This document shows, in pieces, positions 27,642 through 39,358 of a stretch of DNA of 64,000 bases. The notes under the pieces are model-generated. The model was not told the origin of the DNA. It did not search any database and saw only the letters and a program-made list of their open reading frames with translations. The position numbers were made by a program, and so were the translations under genes. The DNA is taken from contig NZ_AZUP01000001.1 of assembly GCF_000527135.1 (NCBI RefSeq), forward strand, positions 310,001-374,000, in the 5' to 3' direction. Source of the DNA: Methyloversatilis discipulorum. Its GTDB lineage: Bacteria; Pseudomonadota; Gammaproteobacteria; Burkholderiales; Rhodocyclaceae. How positions within the stretch are numbered: position 1 is the first letter of the stretch; each line of letters begins with the position of its first letter.

Positions 27642-28194
27642 GTCCGCCGGCCTGCTGCCCGAAGCCGACCTGTTCAGCCGCGACCACTTCGCGCTGTTCG
27701 GTCTGCCGCGCCGCTTCGAGATCGACGAACGCGCGCTCGAGTCGCGTTACCACGAGCTGCAGTCGGCGGCGCACCCTGACCGCCACGCGCACCGTGCGGA
27801 ACAGGAGCGCCGGCTGTCGATGCAGTGGGCCACGCGCATTAACGAAGGTTACCGGCTGCTGCGATCGTCGCTGTCGCGGGCGCGCTACCTGCTCGAGCTG
27901 GAAGGCATCGACGTCGGTGCCGAGAACAATACGGCCATGCCGGCCGACTTCCTGATGCAGCAGATGGAATGGCGCGAGGCGCTGGACGAGGCGCGCGACG
28001 CGCGCGACGTCGATGCGCTGGACGCACTGGCGCGCAACCTCCGTCAGGCGCGCCGCGATGCCGAAACGCTGCTGGCCCGCCAGCTAGATGTCGACCACGA
28101 CAAGGCTGCGGCGGCCGCCACCGTGCGTCGCATGATGTTCATCGCGAAGCTCGGCGAGGACATCGCCGAGGCACACGAAACACTGGAAAACTGA
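27634..28194 (+). CDS. hscB: Fe-S assembly co-chaperone HscB
   Basis: 186 aa. N-terminal J domain with the HPD triad ([10 protein letters not shown]) and a C-terminal three-helix domain ([19 protein letters not shown]) that binds IscU. It delivers IscU to HscA and stimulates its ATPase. It overlaps both iscA and hscA (TGATG). Confidence 0.94.
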   Translation: MSESAGLLPEADLFSRDHFALFGLPRRFEIDERALESRYHELQSAAHPDRHAHRAEQERRLSMQWATRINEGYRLLRSSLSRARYLLELEGIDVGAENNTAMPADFLMQQMEWREALDEARDARDVDALDALARNLRQARRDAETLLARQLDVDHDKAAAAATVRRMMFIAKLGEDIAEAHETLEN

Positions 28195-30056
28195 TGGCCC
28201 TGCTGCAGATCGCCGAACCCGGCGAATCCACCGCGCCGCACCAGCACCGGCTGGCTGTGGGCATAGATCTGGGCACCACGAATTCACTGGTCGCCACCGT
28301 GCGTAACAGCGTGCCGGTGGTGCTGAACGACGACAAGGGCCGCGCGCTGCTGCCGTCGGTCGTGCGCTATTTTGCCGACGGTCGCACCGTCGTCGGTCAT
28401 GCCGCGCAGGCGGCGCAGGCGCAGGACCCGCGCAACACCATCGCCTCGGTCAAGCGCTTCATGGGGCGCGGTCTGGCCGACGTCGCGCACGTCGAATCCA
28501 TGCCCTATGTGTTCGAGGACGCGCCGGGCATGGTGCGCCTGCGTACCGCGCAGGGCGCGAAAAGCCCGGTCGAGGTATCGGCCGACATCCTGCGTACGCT
28601 GCGCGAGCGTGCCGAAGCCAGTCTGGGCGGTCCGCTGACGGGCGCCGTCATCACCGTGCCCGCCTATTTCGACGACGCCCAGCGCCAGGCGACCAAGGAT
28701 GCGGCCCGCGTGGCCGGCCTCGAAGTGCTGCGCCTGCTGAACGAGCCGACCGCCGCCGCCATCGCCTACGGGCTCGATAACGCTTCCGAGGGCATCTACG
28801 CGGTTTATGACCTCGGCGGCGGTACCTTCGACATTTCGATCCTCAAGCTGTCGCGCGGTGTGTTCGAAGTGCTGGCGACCAGTGGTGACGCAGCACTTGG
28901 CGGTGACGATTTCGACCATCGCGTTTATTGCTGGCTGATCGAAGCTTCGCGCATCGGCCCGCCGGGGCTGGAGGACATGCGCACGCTGTACATGGAAGCG
29001 CGTCGTGCCAAGGAAGTGCTCAGCGCGCAGGACTCCGTGCATATCGGTCTCAAACTGTCGGGAGGCGATGAGATCGACGTCACGCTGACGCGCGACGCCT
29101 TCGCCGACATGACGAAGAAGCTGGTCGAGAAGACCTTGGCGCCGACCCGCAAGGCCTTGCGCGACGCCGGCCTGTCGCCGGAAGAGGTCAAGGGCGTCGT
29201 GATGGTTGGCGGCGCCACCCGCATGCCGCACGTGCAGCGTGCGGTGGGCGAGTTCTTCGGTCAGGAGCCGCTGACCAATCTCGACCCGGACAAGGTGGTC
29301 GCCATCGGCGCTGCCATCCAGGCCAATGTGCTCGCGGGCAACCGCAGCGCCGACGAGGACTGGCTGCTGCTCGACGTGATCCCGCTGTCGCTCGGGCTGG
29401 AGACGATGGGCGGGCTGGTCGAGAAGATCATTCCGCGCAATTCGACGATTCCGACCGCGCGCGCGCAGGAATTCACCACCTTCAAGGACGGCCAGACGGC
29501 GATGGCCATCCACGTCGTGCAGGGCGAACGCGAGCGCGTGTCCGACTGCCGTTCGCTGGCCCGCTTCGAACTGCGCGGCATTCCGCCCATGGTGGCCGGT
29601 GCGGCGCGCATACGCGTGAGCTTCCAGGTCGATGCCGACGGGCTGCTCAGCGTGTCTGCGCGCGAGATGGGCACCGGCATTGAGGCGCGCATCGAGGTCA
29701 AGCCCAGCTATGGTCTGGGCGACGACGAAGTCACCCGCATGCTGCGCGAGGGCTTCGAGCACGCGCAGGAAGACATGAGTGCGCGTGCGTTGGCCGAACA
29801 GCGCGTCGAGGCGCAGCGCCTCGGCGAGGCGACGCGCGCTGCGCTGGCCGCCGACGGCGATCTGCTCGATCCGGCCGAACGCGCCGCGATCGACGCGGTA
29901 TTGGTCGACCTGGCGAACGCCGCCGCTGGCGAGGACACCTCCGCCATCAAGAAGGCGATCGACGCCTTGGGCCGCGGTACCGACGAGTTCGCCGCGCGTC
30001 GCATGAACCGCAGCATCCAGCGTGCGCTGGCCGGCCGCAGCGTCGAATCACTGTAA
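28194..30056 (+). CDS. hscA: Fe-S assembly chaperone HscA (Hsp70 class)
   Basis: 620 aa from the ATG at 28194. Hsp70 nucleotide-binding motifs [30 protein letters not shown] and [14 protein letters not shown]; the substrate-binding domain begins [23 protein letters not shown]. It pulls clusters off IscU's LPPVK motif in an ATP-dependent cycle. It is coupled to hscB by the overlapping TGATG. Confidence 0.95.
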   Translation: MALLQIAEPGESTAPHQHRLAVGIDLGTTNSLVATVRNSVPVVLNDDKGRALLPSVVRYFADGRTVVGHAAQAAQAQDPRNTIASVKRFMGRGLADVAHVESMPYVFEDAPGMVRLRTAQGAKSPVEVSADILRTLRERAEASLGGPLTGAVITVPAYFDDAQRQATKDAARVAGLEVLRLLNEPTAAAIAYGLDNASEGIYAVYDLGGGTFDISILKLSRGVFEVLATSGDAALGGDDFDHRVYCWLIEASRIGPPGLEDMRTLYMEARRAKEVLSAQDSVHIGLKLSGGDEIDVTLTRDAFADMTKKLVEKTLAPTRKALRDAGLSPEEVKGVVMVGGATRMPHVQRAVGEFFGQEPLTNLDPDKVVAIGAAIQANVLAGNRSADEDWLLLDVIPLSLGLETMGGLVEKIIPRNSTIPTARAQEFTTFKDGQTAMAIHVVQGERERVSDCRSLARFELRGIPPMVAGAARIRVSFQVDADGLLSVSAREMGTGIEARIEVKPSYGLGDDEVTRMLREGFEHAQEDMSARALAEQRVEAQRLGEATRAALAADGDLLDPAERAAIDAVLVDLANAAAGEDTSAIKKAIDALGRGTDEFAARRMNRSIQRALAGRSVESL

Positions 30057-30078
30057 GCAACCGAATTCCGAGACCCGC

Positions 30079-30420
30079 ATGACCCAGATCGTTGTTCTGC
30101 CCCATGTCGAACTGTGCCCCGACGGCGCAGTGATCGAAGCCGCCCCCGGCACCACCATCTGCGACGCGCTGCTCGCCAACGGCGTCGAGATCGAGCACGC
30201 CTGCGAGAAGTCCTGCGCCTGCACCACCTGCCACGTCGTCGTGCGCGAGGGCTTCAACAGCCTCGAAGCCGCAGAGGAACTGGAGGAGGATCTGCTCGAC
30301 AAGGCCTGGGGCCTGGAGCCGAACTCGCGCCTGTCCTGTCAGGCCGCGGTGGCCGGCACGCCGCTGGTGGTCGAGATTCCGAAATACACCATCAACATGG
30401 TCAGCGAAGGAAAGAGGTAA
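30079..30420 (+). CDS. fdx: Isc-type [2Fe-2S] ferredoxin
   Basis: 113 aa from the ATG at 30079. Adrenodoxin-type cluster binding CEKSCACTTCHV plus SCQ near residue 93 (C-x5-C-x2-C-xn-C). Electron donor for cluster assembly on IscU. Located between hscA and iscX as in E. coli. Confidence 0.95.
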   Translation: MTQIVVLPHVELCPDGAVIEAAPGTTICDALLANGVEIEHACEKSCACTTCHVVVREGFNSLEAAEELEEDLLDKAWGLEPNSRLSCQAAVAGTPLVVEIPKYTINMVSEGKR

Positions 30421-30425
30421 CAGCG

Positions 30426-30620
30426 ATGAAATGGACCGATTCACGCGAGATCGCGATTGCGCTGACCGAGGCGCGGCCCGACGTCGATCCGCAGTACGTG
30501 CGCTTCACCGACCTGATGGAGTGGGTGATGGCGCTGCCCGGTTTCGACGACGAGCAGAGCCGCTGCGGCGAAAAGATTCTGGAAGCCATACAGCTCGCCT
30601 GGATAGACGAAGCGGATTGA
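30426..30620 (+). CDS. iscX: Isc accessory protein IscX
   Basis: 64 aa from the ATG at 30426. MKWTDSREIAIALTEARPDVDP and VRFTDLMEWVMALPGFDD are family hallmarks. It is an acidic iron/IscS-binding modulator of cluster assembly and the last gene of the isc operon. Confidence 0.93.
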   Translation: MKWTDSREIAIALTEARPDVDPQYVRFTDLMEWVMALPGFDDEQSRCGEKILEAIQLAWIDEAD

Positions 30621-32444
<1,824 letters not shown>

Positions 32445-32454
32445 GGAGATCGCC

Positions 32455-33297
32455 ATGAAACTGTGCGGATTCGACGTCGGCCTCGACAAACCCTTCTTCC
32501 TGATCGCCGGCCCTTGCGTGATCGAGTCGCGCGAAATGGCTTTCGATACCGCCGGCAAGCTGAAGGAAATCACCACCCGTCTGGGCATTCCTTTCATCTA
32601 CAAGTCGTCGTTCGACAAGGCCAACCGCAGCTCGGGCAAGAGCTATCGCGGTCCCGGCATGGAAAAGGGCCTGGAAATCCTGGCCGACGTGAAGCGCGAG
32701 CTGAACGTGCCGGTGCTGACCGACGTGCACACCGCCGAAGAGGCGCCCATCGTTGCGCAGTACGTCGATGTGCTGCAGACGCCGGCCTTCCTGTGCCGCC
32801 AGACCGACTTCATTCACGCCTGCGCCGCGACCGGCAAGCCGGTGAACATCAAGAAGGGCCAGTTCATGGCGCCGGGCGACATGAAGAACGTGGTCGACAA
32901 GGCGAAGGAAGCGAACGGCGGCGCTGACACCATCATGGTGTGCGAGCGCGGCGCCTCCTTCGGCTACAACAACCTCGTGTCCGACATGCGTTCGCTGGCC
33001 ATCATGCGCAACACCGATTGCCCGGTCGTGTTCGACGCGACGCATTCGGTACAGCTGCCAGGCGGGCAGGGCAGCACTTCGGGGGGGCAGCGCGAGTTCG
33101 TGCCGGTGCTGGCGCGCGCCGCCGTAGCCGTGGGTATCGCCGGCCTGTTCATGGAAAGCCACCCGAATCCCGAGAAGGCGATGTCGGACGGCCCCAATGC
33201 CTGGCCGCTGCCGATGATGGAAGCGCTGCTGACCCAGCTGCGCGACCTCGACGCCGTCACGAAGAAGCACGGATTCCTCGAATCCGCCTTCGCCTGA
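32455..33297 (+). CDS. kdsA: 3-deoxy-D-manno-octulosonate 8-phosphate synthase
   Basis: 280 aa. Condenses PEP with arabinose-5-phosphate for LPS Kdo. The motifs [48 protein letters not shown] and [12 protein letters not shown] are diagnostic. AAGGAG lies ahead of the start, 10 bp after pyrG. Confidence 0.96.
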   Translation: MKLCGFDVGLDKPFFLIAGPCVIESREMAFDTAGKLKEITTRLGIPFIYKSSFDKANRSSGKSYRGPGMEKGLEILADVKRELNVPVLTDVHTAEEAPIVAQYVDVLQTPAFLCRQTDFIHACAATGKPVNIKKGQFMAPGDMKNVVDKAKEANGGADTIMVCERGASFGYNNLVSDMRSLAIMRNTDCPVVFDATHSVQLPGGQGSTSGGQREFVPVLARAAVAVGIAGLFMESHPNPEKAMSDGPNAWPLPMMEALLTQLRDLDAVTKKHGFLESAFA

Positions 33298-33341
33298 TGG
33301 TGCGGGACACGATCAAAATTCGAATTCAATAAATTTACTGA

Positions 33342-34643
<1,302 letters not shown>

Positions 34644-34661
34644 GCGGGCAGGTCGGCGATC

Positions 34662-34949
34662 ATGGTCCGCCACTGGCCGTCCTTGTTGCTGGTGGCGCTA
34701 ATCGCCGCGCTGCAGTACCCGCTCTGGCTCGGCAAGGGCGGGTGGCTGCAGGCATGGGAAGCCGAGCGTGCGCTGGAAGCGCAGCGCGAGCTCAACACCC
34801 GGCTCGAAGCGCGCAACGTCGCGCTCGAAGCGGATGTGAAAGACCTGAAGACCGGCTTCGATGCGGTCGAGGAGCGCGCACGGATCGAACTGGGCCTGGT
34901 CAAGCCGGGCGAGGTGTTCGTGCAGGTGCCACGCAGCAACAAGCCCTGA
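34662..34949 (+). CDS. ftsB: Cell division protein FtsB
   Basis: 95 aa bitopic protein. TM at about 5-22 (WPSLLLVALIAALQYPLWLG), then a coiled coil (EAERALEAQRELNTRLEARNVALEADVKDLKTG) and EERARIELGLVKPGEVFVQV, the standard FtsB/DivIC C-terminus. Forms the FtsQLB divisome complex. The position after eno is conserved in proteobacteria. Confidence 0.93.
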   Translation: MVRHWPSLLLVALIAALQYPLWLGKGGWLQAWEAERALEAQRELNTRLEARNVALEADVKDLKTGFDAVEERARIELGLVKPGEVFVQVPRSNKP

Positions 34950-34979
34950 CGTCCGTCAGGCAGTCTCTCCGGATTTCGT

Positions 34980-35528
34980 TCAGACGTCGCGGCGCAGCGT
35001 GCGCAGCCCGCTGATGCGCGCTGCGAACCAGCCGCTGTCCAGCGCGTCGGTGCGTACGTACTTGCCACGTGTGCTCGGCGCGTGGATGAAGCGCCCTTCG
35101 CCGGCGTAGATACCCATGTGCGAATGCGGCTTGCCGCTGGTGTTGAAGAACACCAGATCACCCGGCTGCAGCGACGCGCGATCGACCGGGCGCGCCAGGC
35201 GGGCGATCTGCGCCGCGTTGTGCGGCAGGCGGATCCCGGCCACCTGCTCGAATATCCAGCTCACCATGCCGCTGCAGTCCAGCCCGCTGTCCGGGTTGCG
35301 ACCGCCGAAGCGATACTGGTTGCCGATCAGCCCGAGCGCGTAGATGACCGCGTCCTGCGCGTGGGAGTCGTCGGCCAGTTGCAGCGCCGTGGTCGGTGCG
35401 GGCGCCGGCGCTTGCGGAGCCGGCGGCTGCGGTGCGGCCGGTGCCTCCGCTGCCGGTGGCGGCAGCGTGCCGCAGCCCGCCAGCAGCAGCGCGGCAGTAA
35501 AGGCGAAGGCGCGCTTACTTGCGGTCAA
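34980..35528 (-). CDS. NlpC/P60 (C40) cell-wall lipoprotein peptidase
   Basis: 182 aa. Lipobox LLLAGC (Cys about 19), a Pro/Ala-rich linker (about 25-50), then the C40 domain. The catalytic Cys is in LDCSGMVSWIF, the His in HSHMGIY and the third polar residue in FIHAPS; RYGG-like NQYRFGGRNPDSG precedes the Cys. It probably cleaves the peptide side chains of murein. Its first 14 bp overlap the end of the SIMPL gene upstream, so the two are translationally coupled. Confidence 0.88.
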   Translation of the reverse strand: MTASKRAFAFTAALLLAGCGTLPPPAAEAPAAPQPPAPQAPAPAPTTALQLADDSHAQDAVIYALGLIGNQYRFGGRNPDSGLDCSGMVSWIFEQVAGIRLPHNAAQIARLARPVDRASLQPGDLVFFNTSGKPHSHMGIYAGEGRFIHAPSTRGKYVRTDALDSGWFAARISGLRTLRRDV

Positions 35529-36216
35529 TCTCGATCTGTCCGCTGATGTTCACGCTGACGCGCGACTCGCCGGCCTCGACCGGCATGTCGGCCATCGCCG
35601 CTTCGGCCATCGCCACCTTGCTGCGCATCAGCGGGCGCGGCGGCGGCATGCCGGAGGTGTTGTTCACATTCATGTGCAGCACGCGCCAGTTGCCGCCGAG
35701 CGAGGCGGCGACGATCTTCGCGCGTGCGTTGAAGGCGGCGATGGCATCGCCGATGGCGGCGTTCTCGGCTTCGCGCGCGGTGTCCTCGCTCGGTTCCAGC
35801 GTCAGCTGGCCGACCGCCAGCTGCGTCTGCAGCTTGCCCAGCAGTTCGGACAGCGCCGCCTGGTCCTTCGATTCCAGCAGCAGTTCCGAGCGCATGCGCC
35901 AGCTTTCGATGGTGCGGCCGTTCTTGCTGTAGACCGGATAGGTCGAGGTGTTGCCGCTACGCACCTTCACGCTGGAATAGGGCTTGGTCGTGGCGAGTGC
36001 GGCCTGCATCGCCGCGTTCACCTTCTTCGCCAGCGGGCCGGGTGTGGTGTCGCCCAGTTCGATGTAGGCCTGGGCGCGCGCGAGGTCGTTCTGGGCGAGA
36101 CGGGACGCTTCGGCGTTCAGGTCGACCACGATGCCTTCGCGCCGCGCGGCAGACGGTTCGGCCGCATTCGCGCCGGACACGCAGGCTGCAAGCAGCAGCC
36201 AGAGGGGGTATTTCAT
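35515..36216 (-). CDS. SIMPL-domain (DUF541) periplasmic protein
   Basis: 233 aa from the ATG at 36216 (GGGAG upstream). Signal peptide KYPLWLLLAACVSGANA. The SIMPL body contains ASRLAQNDLARAQAYIELGDTTPGPLAKKVNAAM, YSKNGRTIESWRMRSELLLES and the C-terminal VNISGQIEID strand. The function of the family is unclear. Operon partner of the overlapping C40 peptidase. The signal peptide contains a Cys (LLAACVSG) that could instead be a lipobox. Confidence 0.85.
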   Translation of the reverse strand: MKYPLWLLLAACVSGANAAEPSAARREGIVVDLNAEASRLAQNDLARAQAYIELGDTTPGPLAKKVNAAMQAALATTKPYSSVKVRSGNTSTYPVYSKNGRTIESWRMRSELLLESKDQAALSELLGKLQTQLAVGQLTLEPSEDTAREAENAAIGDAIAAFNARAKIVAASLGGNWRVLHMNVNNTSGMPPPRPLMRSKVAMAEAAMADMPVEAGESRVSVNISGQIEIDRK

Positions 36217-36265
36217 TTGTACTCCCGCAATCGTCATGACGACGGGAGTATAGCGGCCGGGGATT

Positions 36266-36475
36266 TCAGCGGCGACGGTGGATGTCCCGCTCTTCGTCGG
36301 CCTTGATGCGCACCGGCACGCGGGCGTGCTCCTCGCCCATCGCCGACAGCAGTGCGACGCCGAGCAGCGCCAGATAGGTGAGCACCGCCATCACGGTGGT
36401 TTCGCCGTTGGCGGCCAGCATGACGGCCGGCAGCACGTGGGCGCCGGTGAAGAAGAAGTGGGTGCGCTGGGTCAT
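36266..36475 (-). CDS. Hypothetical small membrane protein
   Basis: 69 aa from the ATG at 36475 (GGGAG upstream). Hydrophobic stretch (HVLPAVMLAANGETTVMAVLTYLALLGVALLSAM) followed by a charged tail (EEHARVPVRIKADEERDIHRRR). I do not recognise a family. It lies 50 bp upstream of the SIMPL gene on the same strand. Confidence 0.55.
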   Translation of the reverse strand: MTQRTHFFFTGAHVLPAVMLAANGETTVMAVLTYLALLGVALLSAMGEEHARVPVRIKADEERDIHRRR

Positions 36476-36557
36476 TGCGGTCTCCCGATGTCGGTGGTTC
36501 ACCGGGATAACGACCGCCTGCGCGCCGGGCTGAAGGGTACGTCAGTCCCCAAGGTCA

Positions 36558-37088
36558 TCAGACCCGGGGGACGGCCTGCAGACTGTCACGGTACAGGCGC
36601 GATTTCTCGACGTAGCCGGCGGCGCTGCGCATCAGCCCTTCGACCTCTTCGTCGGTGAGCTGGCGCACCACGCGGCCGGGCGAACCGAGGACCAGGGAAC
36701 GGTCAGGGATGACGCGGCCCTCCGGAATCAGCGCATTGGCGCCGATCAGGCAGTTGCGGCCGATCACCACGCGGTTGAGGATGACGGCGTGGATGCCGAC
36801 CAGCGAGCCGTCGCCGACGGTGCAGCCGTGCAGCATCGCGTGGTGGCCGATGGTGACGTCGCTGCCTATGGTCAGTGGCACGCCGTCGTCGATGTGCAGC
36901 ACCGCGCCATCCTGTACATTCGAGCGCTCGCCGATCGAAATGTGGTCGTTGTCGGCGCGGATGACCGCACCGAACCACACGCTGGTGTCCGCCTTCAGTT
37001 CGGCGTCGCCGATGATGCTCGCGCTGGGTGCGATCCAGGTGCTGGAATGGACGACAGGTGTCTTGCCGTCGAGGGCGTACAGACTCAT
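36558..37088 (-). CDS. Gamma-carbonic anhydrase family protein
   Basis: 176 aa from the ATG at 37088. Left-handed beta-helix of hexapeptide repeats (SIIGDAELKADTSVWFGAVIRADNDHISIG, SNVQDGAVLHIDDGVPLTIGSDVTIGHHAMLHGCTVGDGSLVGIHAVIL). The histidines in VLHIDDG and GHHAMLHG correspond to the zinc ligands. YrdA/PaaY-like; hydratase activity is not guaranteed in this subfamily. It is the second carbonic-anhydrase-type gene in the window. Confidence 0.88.
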   Translation of the reverse strand: MSLYALDGKTPVVHSSTWIAPSASIIGDAELKADTSVWFGAVIRADNDHISIGERSNVQDGAVLHIDDGVPLTIGSDVTIGHHAMLHGCTVGDGSLVGIHAVILNRVVIGRNCLIGANALIPEGRVIPDRSLVLGSPGRVVRQLTDEEVEGLMRSAAGYVEKSRLYRDSLQAVPRV

Positions 37089-37229
37089 GCGGACTCCCGG
37101 CTGCCGCGACCGTCGGTCGGGCGAATTATTGTGCAATGCAACCAGGGTCGCGATTGTACGCGCATGCCTTGGTACCGGCGCAAGCGGCAGGCCGCGGGAA
37201 CGCGTGTTCCGACATGGGAAAGGATAGCG

Positions 37230-37496
37230 ATGAACGAAGCACTGGGCCGTTCACTGGCCGATTTCGAAGCAGGGCGCATCGACATGGATGCGCTGATCGC
37301 CACCTGGCGTCGCCATGGTGTGGACGATGCGACGCTACCGGCCAAGTGGCGCGAAGTACTCGACGGCCTGCTGATGCGGCTCGAATCGGCGCGGCTGTTT
37401 TCGGGAGAAAGCTGTTCGTTCAGCCAGGGCGAACTGCTGGCAACGATGCGCGAATGGCTGAACCGGGTGCAGGCGCAGATCCAGGCGCAGCAGTAA
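37230..37496 (+). CDS. Conserved hypothetical small protein
   Basis: 88 aa from the ATG at 37230 (GGGAAAGGATAG upstream). All-helical, soluble, with no signal or motif I recognise (MNEALGRSLADFEAGRIDMDALIATWRRHG). The Fur-like box of the iron-uptake unit lies just beyond its 3' end. Confidence 0.6.
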   Translation: MNEALGRSLADFEAGRIDMDALIATWRRHGVDDATLPAKWREVLDGLLMRLESARLFSGESCSFSQGELLATMREWLNRVQAQIQAQQ

Positions 37497-37522
37497 GGGC
37501 GCGGACGGGTGATCGAGTGTGA

Positions 37523-37541
37523 GAGAATGAGAAACATTCCA
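37523..37541 (+). promoter_or_regulatory. Putative Fur box upstream of the FecI-like sigma factor
   Basis: GAGAATGAGAAACATTCCA matches the 19-bp Fur consensus at 13 of 19 positions. An ATGAGAAA/TTTCTCAT dyad (37528-37552) overlaps it. It lies about 50-70 bp before the sigma-factor start. Confidence 0.55.
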
Positions 37542-37592
37542 CTATTTCTCATGCGCTGACACGCCCCAGCCAACGCCAGGCCACGGGTCGGC

Positions 37593-38147
37593 GTGCGGAA
37601 GCTGCATCGTTCCGTACCGCCCGTGTTCGAATCCCATTACAGAGAACTGCTGAAGTTTCTGGCGCAGAAGGTTGCCAGCCGAGAAGACGCCGCGGATCTG
37701 GCTCAGGAGAGCTATGTGCGGGTGCTCACCATGGCGCGCGGTGGCAAGGCCATCGCCGACCCGCGCGCGCTGCTCTACCGTATTGCACGCAATCTGCTGG
37801 TCGACCGGCACCGCGCCGTTCGCGTGCGCGATCACGATGCACTCGACGCGCTGGCCGAAGCCGACCTGCCACCGGCACCGCAGCAGGACGAACCGGAACA
37901 GCTGTGCGCGGCCACCCAGGCCGCCCGTGCCTATGTGCGCACCATCGAGTCGCTGTCGCCGCGCACGCGCGAGGCTTTCGTCATGCATCTTTACGACGGC
38001 CTCCCTCAATCCGAGATCGCACGTCGCATGGGCATTTCACGCAGCATGGTCGAGAAGCACATCGTGCGCGGACTGATGGCCTGCCGTGCCTGCCGCAGCG
38101 CACTGCACGACGGCACCGGTCATCCAGACGGGCAGGACAGGGAATGA
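37593..38147 (+). CDS. FecI-like ECF sigma factor
   Basis: 184 aa from a GTG at 37593; a second GTG ten codons on (37623) is possible. Region 2: YRELLKFLAQKVASREDAADLAQESYVRVLT; region 4: LSPRTREAFVMHLYDGLPQSEIARRMGISRSMVEKHIVRGLMACR. These are typical of iron-starvation sigma factors. The adjacent FecR and TonB receptor genes point to transcription of the receptor in response to a siderophore. The stop overlaps the fecR start (ATGA). Confidence 0.9.
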   Translation: MRKLHRSVPPVFESHYRELLKFLAQKVASREDAADLAQESYVRVLTMARGGKAIADPRALLYRIARNLLVDRHRAVRVRDHDALDALAEADLPPAPQQDEPEQLCAATQAARAYVRTIESLSPRTREAFVMHLYDGLPQSEIARRMGISRSMVEKHIVRGLMACRACRSALHDGTGHPDGQDRE

Positions 38148-39193
38148 GCGCCGATCATGACATGCCCCGGGAGCGGTCCCGGACCGCGGGGGATAGCTGT
38201 ACGGATGCGGCCGCCCTTGAGGCGGCACGCTGGGTGGTGCGCCGGCGCGAACACGGGCCGGCAGTCGACGCCGCCCATCGCGCCTGGCTTGCCGAACACC
38301 CGGATCATCGCGCCGCTTGGCGGCAGATCGAGGCGACGCACGCCGATCTGCTCGCCTTGCCGGACGAGGTGGTGCGTGCGTTCCGGCGTCCGCCGTCGGC
38401 AGCGACGCCCGCGCCTGTGCGGCGTCGCCTTGTCGCATACGGGCCGCTGCTGGCCGGATTGTGCGCGGTACTCATGTTGGTGGCCGGGCTGAAACTGCTG
38501 TTGCCATGGTCGGCGCCCTCGGTGTTCGAACAGCGTTTCGCGACCACGCGTGGCCTGGTTACGTCGGTGGCGCTGCCCGATGGCAGCGTGCTTGATCTCG
38601 ATACAGCCACCGGCGTGCAGGTCCGCTTTGACAATGCCGGACGCGAGGTCCGGCTGGACGAAGGGCAGCTCCGCCTCGACGTGCAACAGGATGCTGCACG
38701 GCCGTTGCGCGTGATTGCGGGGGACGTGCAAGTGACGGTGACCGGCACGCGTTTTTCGGTGCGCCACACCCGCACTGGCCTTGATGCCGGCGCCACGCGG
38801 ATCATGGTCGAGCACGGCAGCGTGCTCGTCGAGCGGACGACCATGCCCGTGACCGCGCCCTTGCGGCTGGCTGCAGGCGACACCGTGCTGATCGAGCGGG
38901 GTCGCTGGCCCGACGCCGTCGATCGGCTCGTATCGGCGGATGCGGCCTGGCGGGAGGGGCGCCTCAATTTCGTCGCCACACCGATTGCCGCGGCGCTCGC
39001 TGAATTCGAACGCTACGGACCCACCGGGCTGGTGGTGGAGGATGCGGACGTGGCGGCACTGCGCATCGACGGCAGCTTCCGCGTGCAGCGTCTGGCCGAT
39101 TTCCGGCGTGCGCTGGTGGAGGCGCTGCCGCTCAAGGTGGTGACGCGTGGCTCGACCCAGGTGCTGGTGGCGGACGGAGCGCGCGATCGCTGA
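38144..39193 (+). CDS. FecR-like anti-sigma / signal transducer
   Basis: 349 aa. N-terminal DUF4880 anti-sigma segment (ALEAARWVVRRREHGPAVDAAHRAWLAEHPDHRAAWRQIE), one TM (about 95-117: PLLAGLCAVLMLVAGLKLLLPW), then the periplasmic FecR domain (TTRGLVTSVALPDGSVLDLDTATGVQVRF, VTVTGTRFSVRH). It ends with a DUF4974-like STN-contacting segment. It relays ligand occupancy of the TonB receptor to the sigma factor. Confidence 0.9.
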   Translation: MSADHDMPRERSRTAGDSCTDAAALEAARWVVRRREHGPAVDAAHRAWLAEHPDHRAAWRQIEATHADLLALPDEVVRAFRRPPSAATPAPVRRRLVAYGPLLAGLCAVLMLVAGLKLLLPWSAPSVFEQRFATTRGLVTSVALPDGSVLDLDTATGVQVRFDNAGREVRLDEGQLRLDVQQDAARPLRVIAGDVQVTVTGTRFSVRHTRTGLDAGATRIMVEHGSVLVERTTMPVTAPLRLAAGDTVLIERGRWPDAVDRLVSADAAWREGRLNFVATPIAAALAEFERYGPTGLVVEDADVAALRIDGSFRVQRLADFRRALVEALPLKVVTRGSTQVLVADGARDR

Positions 39194-39258
39194 GATGCCG
39201 GACACCGCACCTGCATCCGTGTTTCGGCCGCGATGTCGCCATAGCGACTCCAATTGCG

Positions 39259-39277
39259 AACAAGAATTTTTCTTATT
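39259..39277. promoter_or_regulatory. 19-bp palindrome, Fur-like, upstream of the TonB receptor
   Basis: AACAAGAA-TTT-TTCTTATT, arms matching at 7 of 8, 82 bp before the receptor start. AT-rich in a GC-rich setting. A Fur box is likely; the half-site is not the exact consensus. Confidence 0.45.
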
Positions 39278-39309
39278 GAGGTGTGGATGTGAGCGACTGA
39301 TCCGTCTTC

Positions 39310-39339
39310 TTCGATAGAGACCTTCTTTCATCTATCGAA
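39310..39339 (+). promoter_or_regulatory. Hairpin in the 5' leader of the TonB receptor
   Basis: Perfect 9-bp inverted repeat TTCGATAGA/TCTATCGAA around 12 nt, ending about 5 nt before the GGAG ribosome site of the receptor at 39359. It may affect translation or mark an operator. Confidence 0.5.
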
Positions 39340-39358
39340 CACACGGAGCATCCACATC

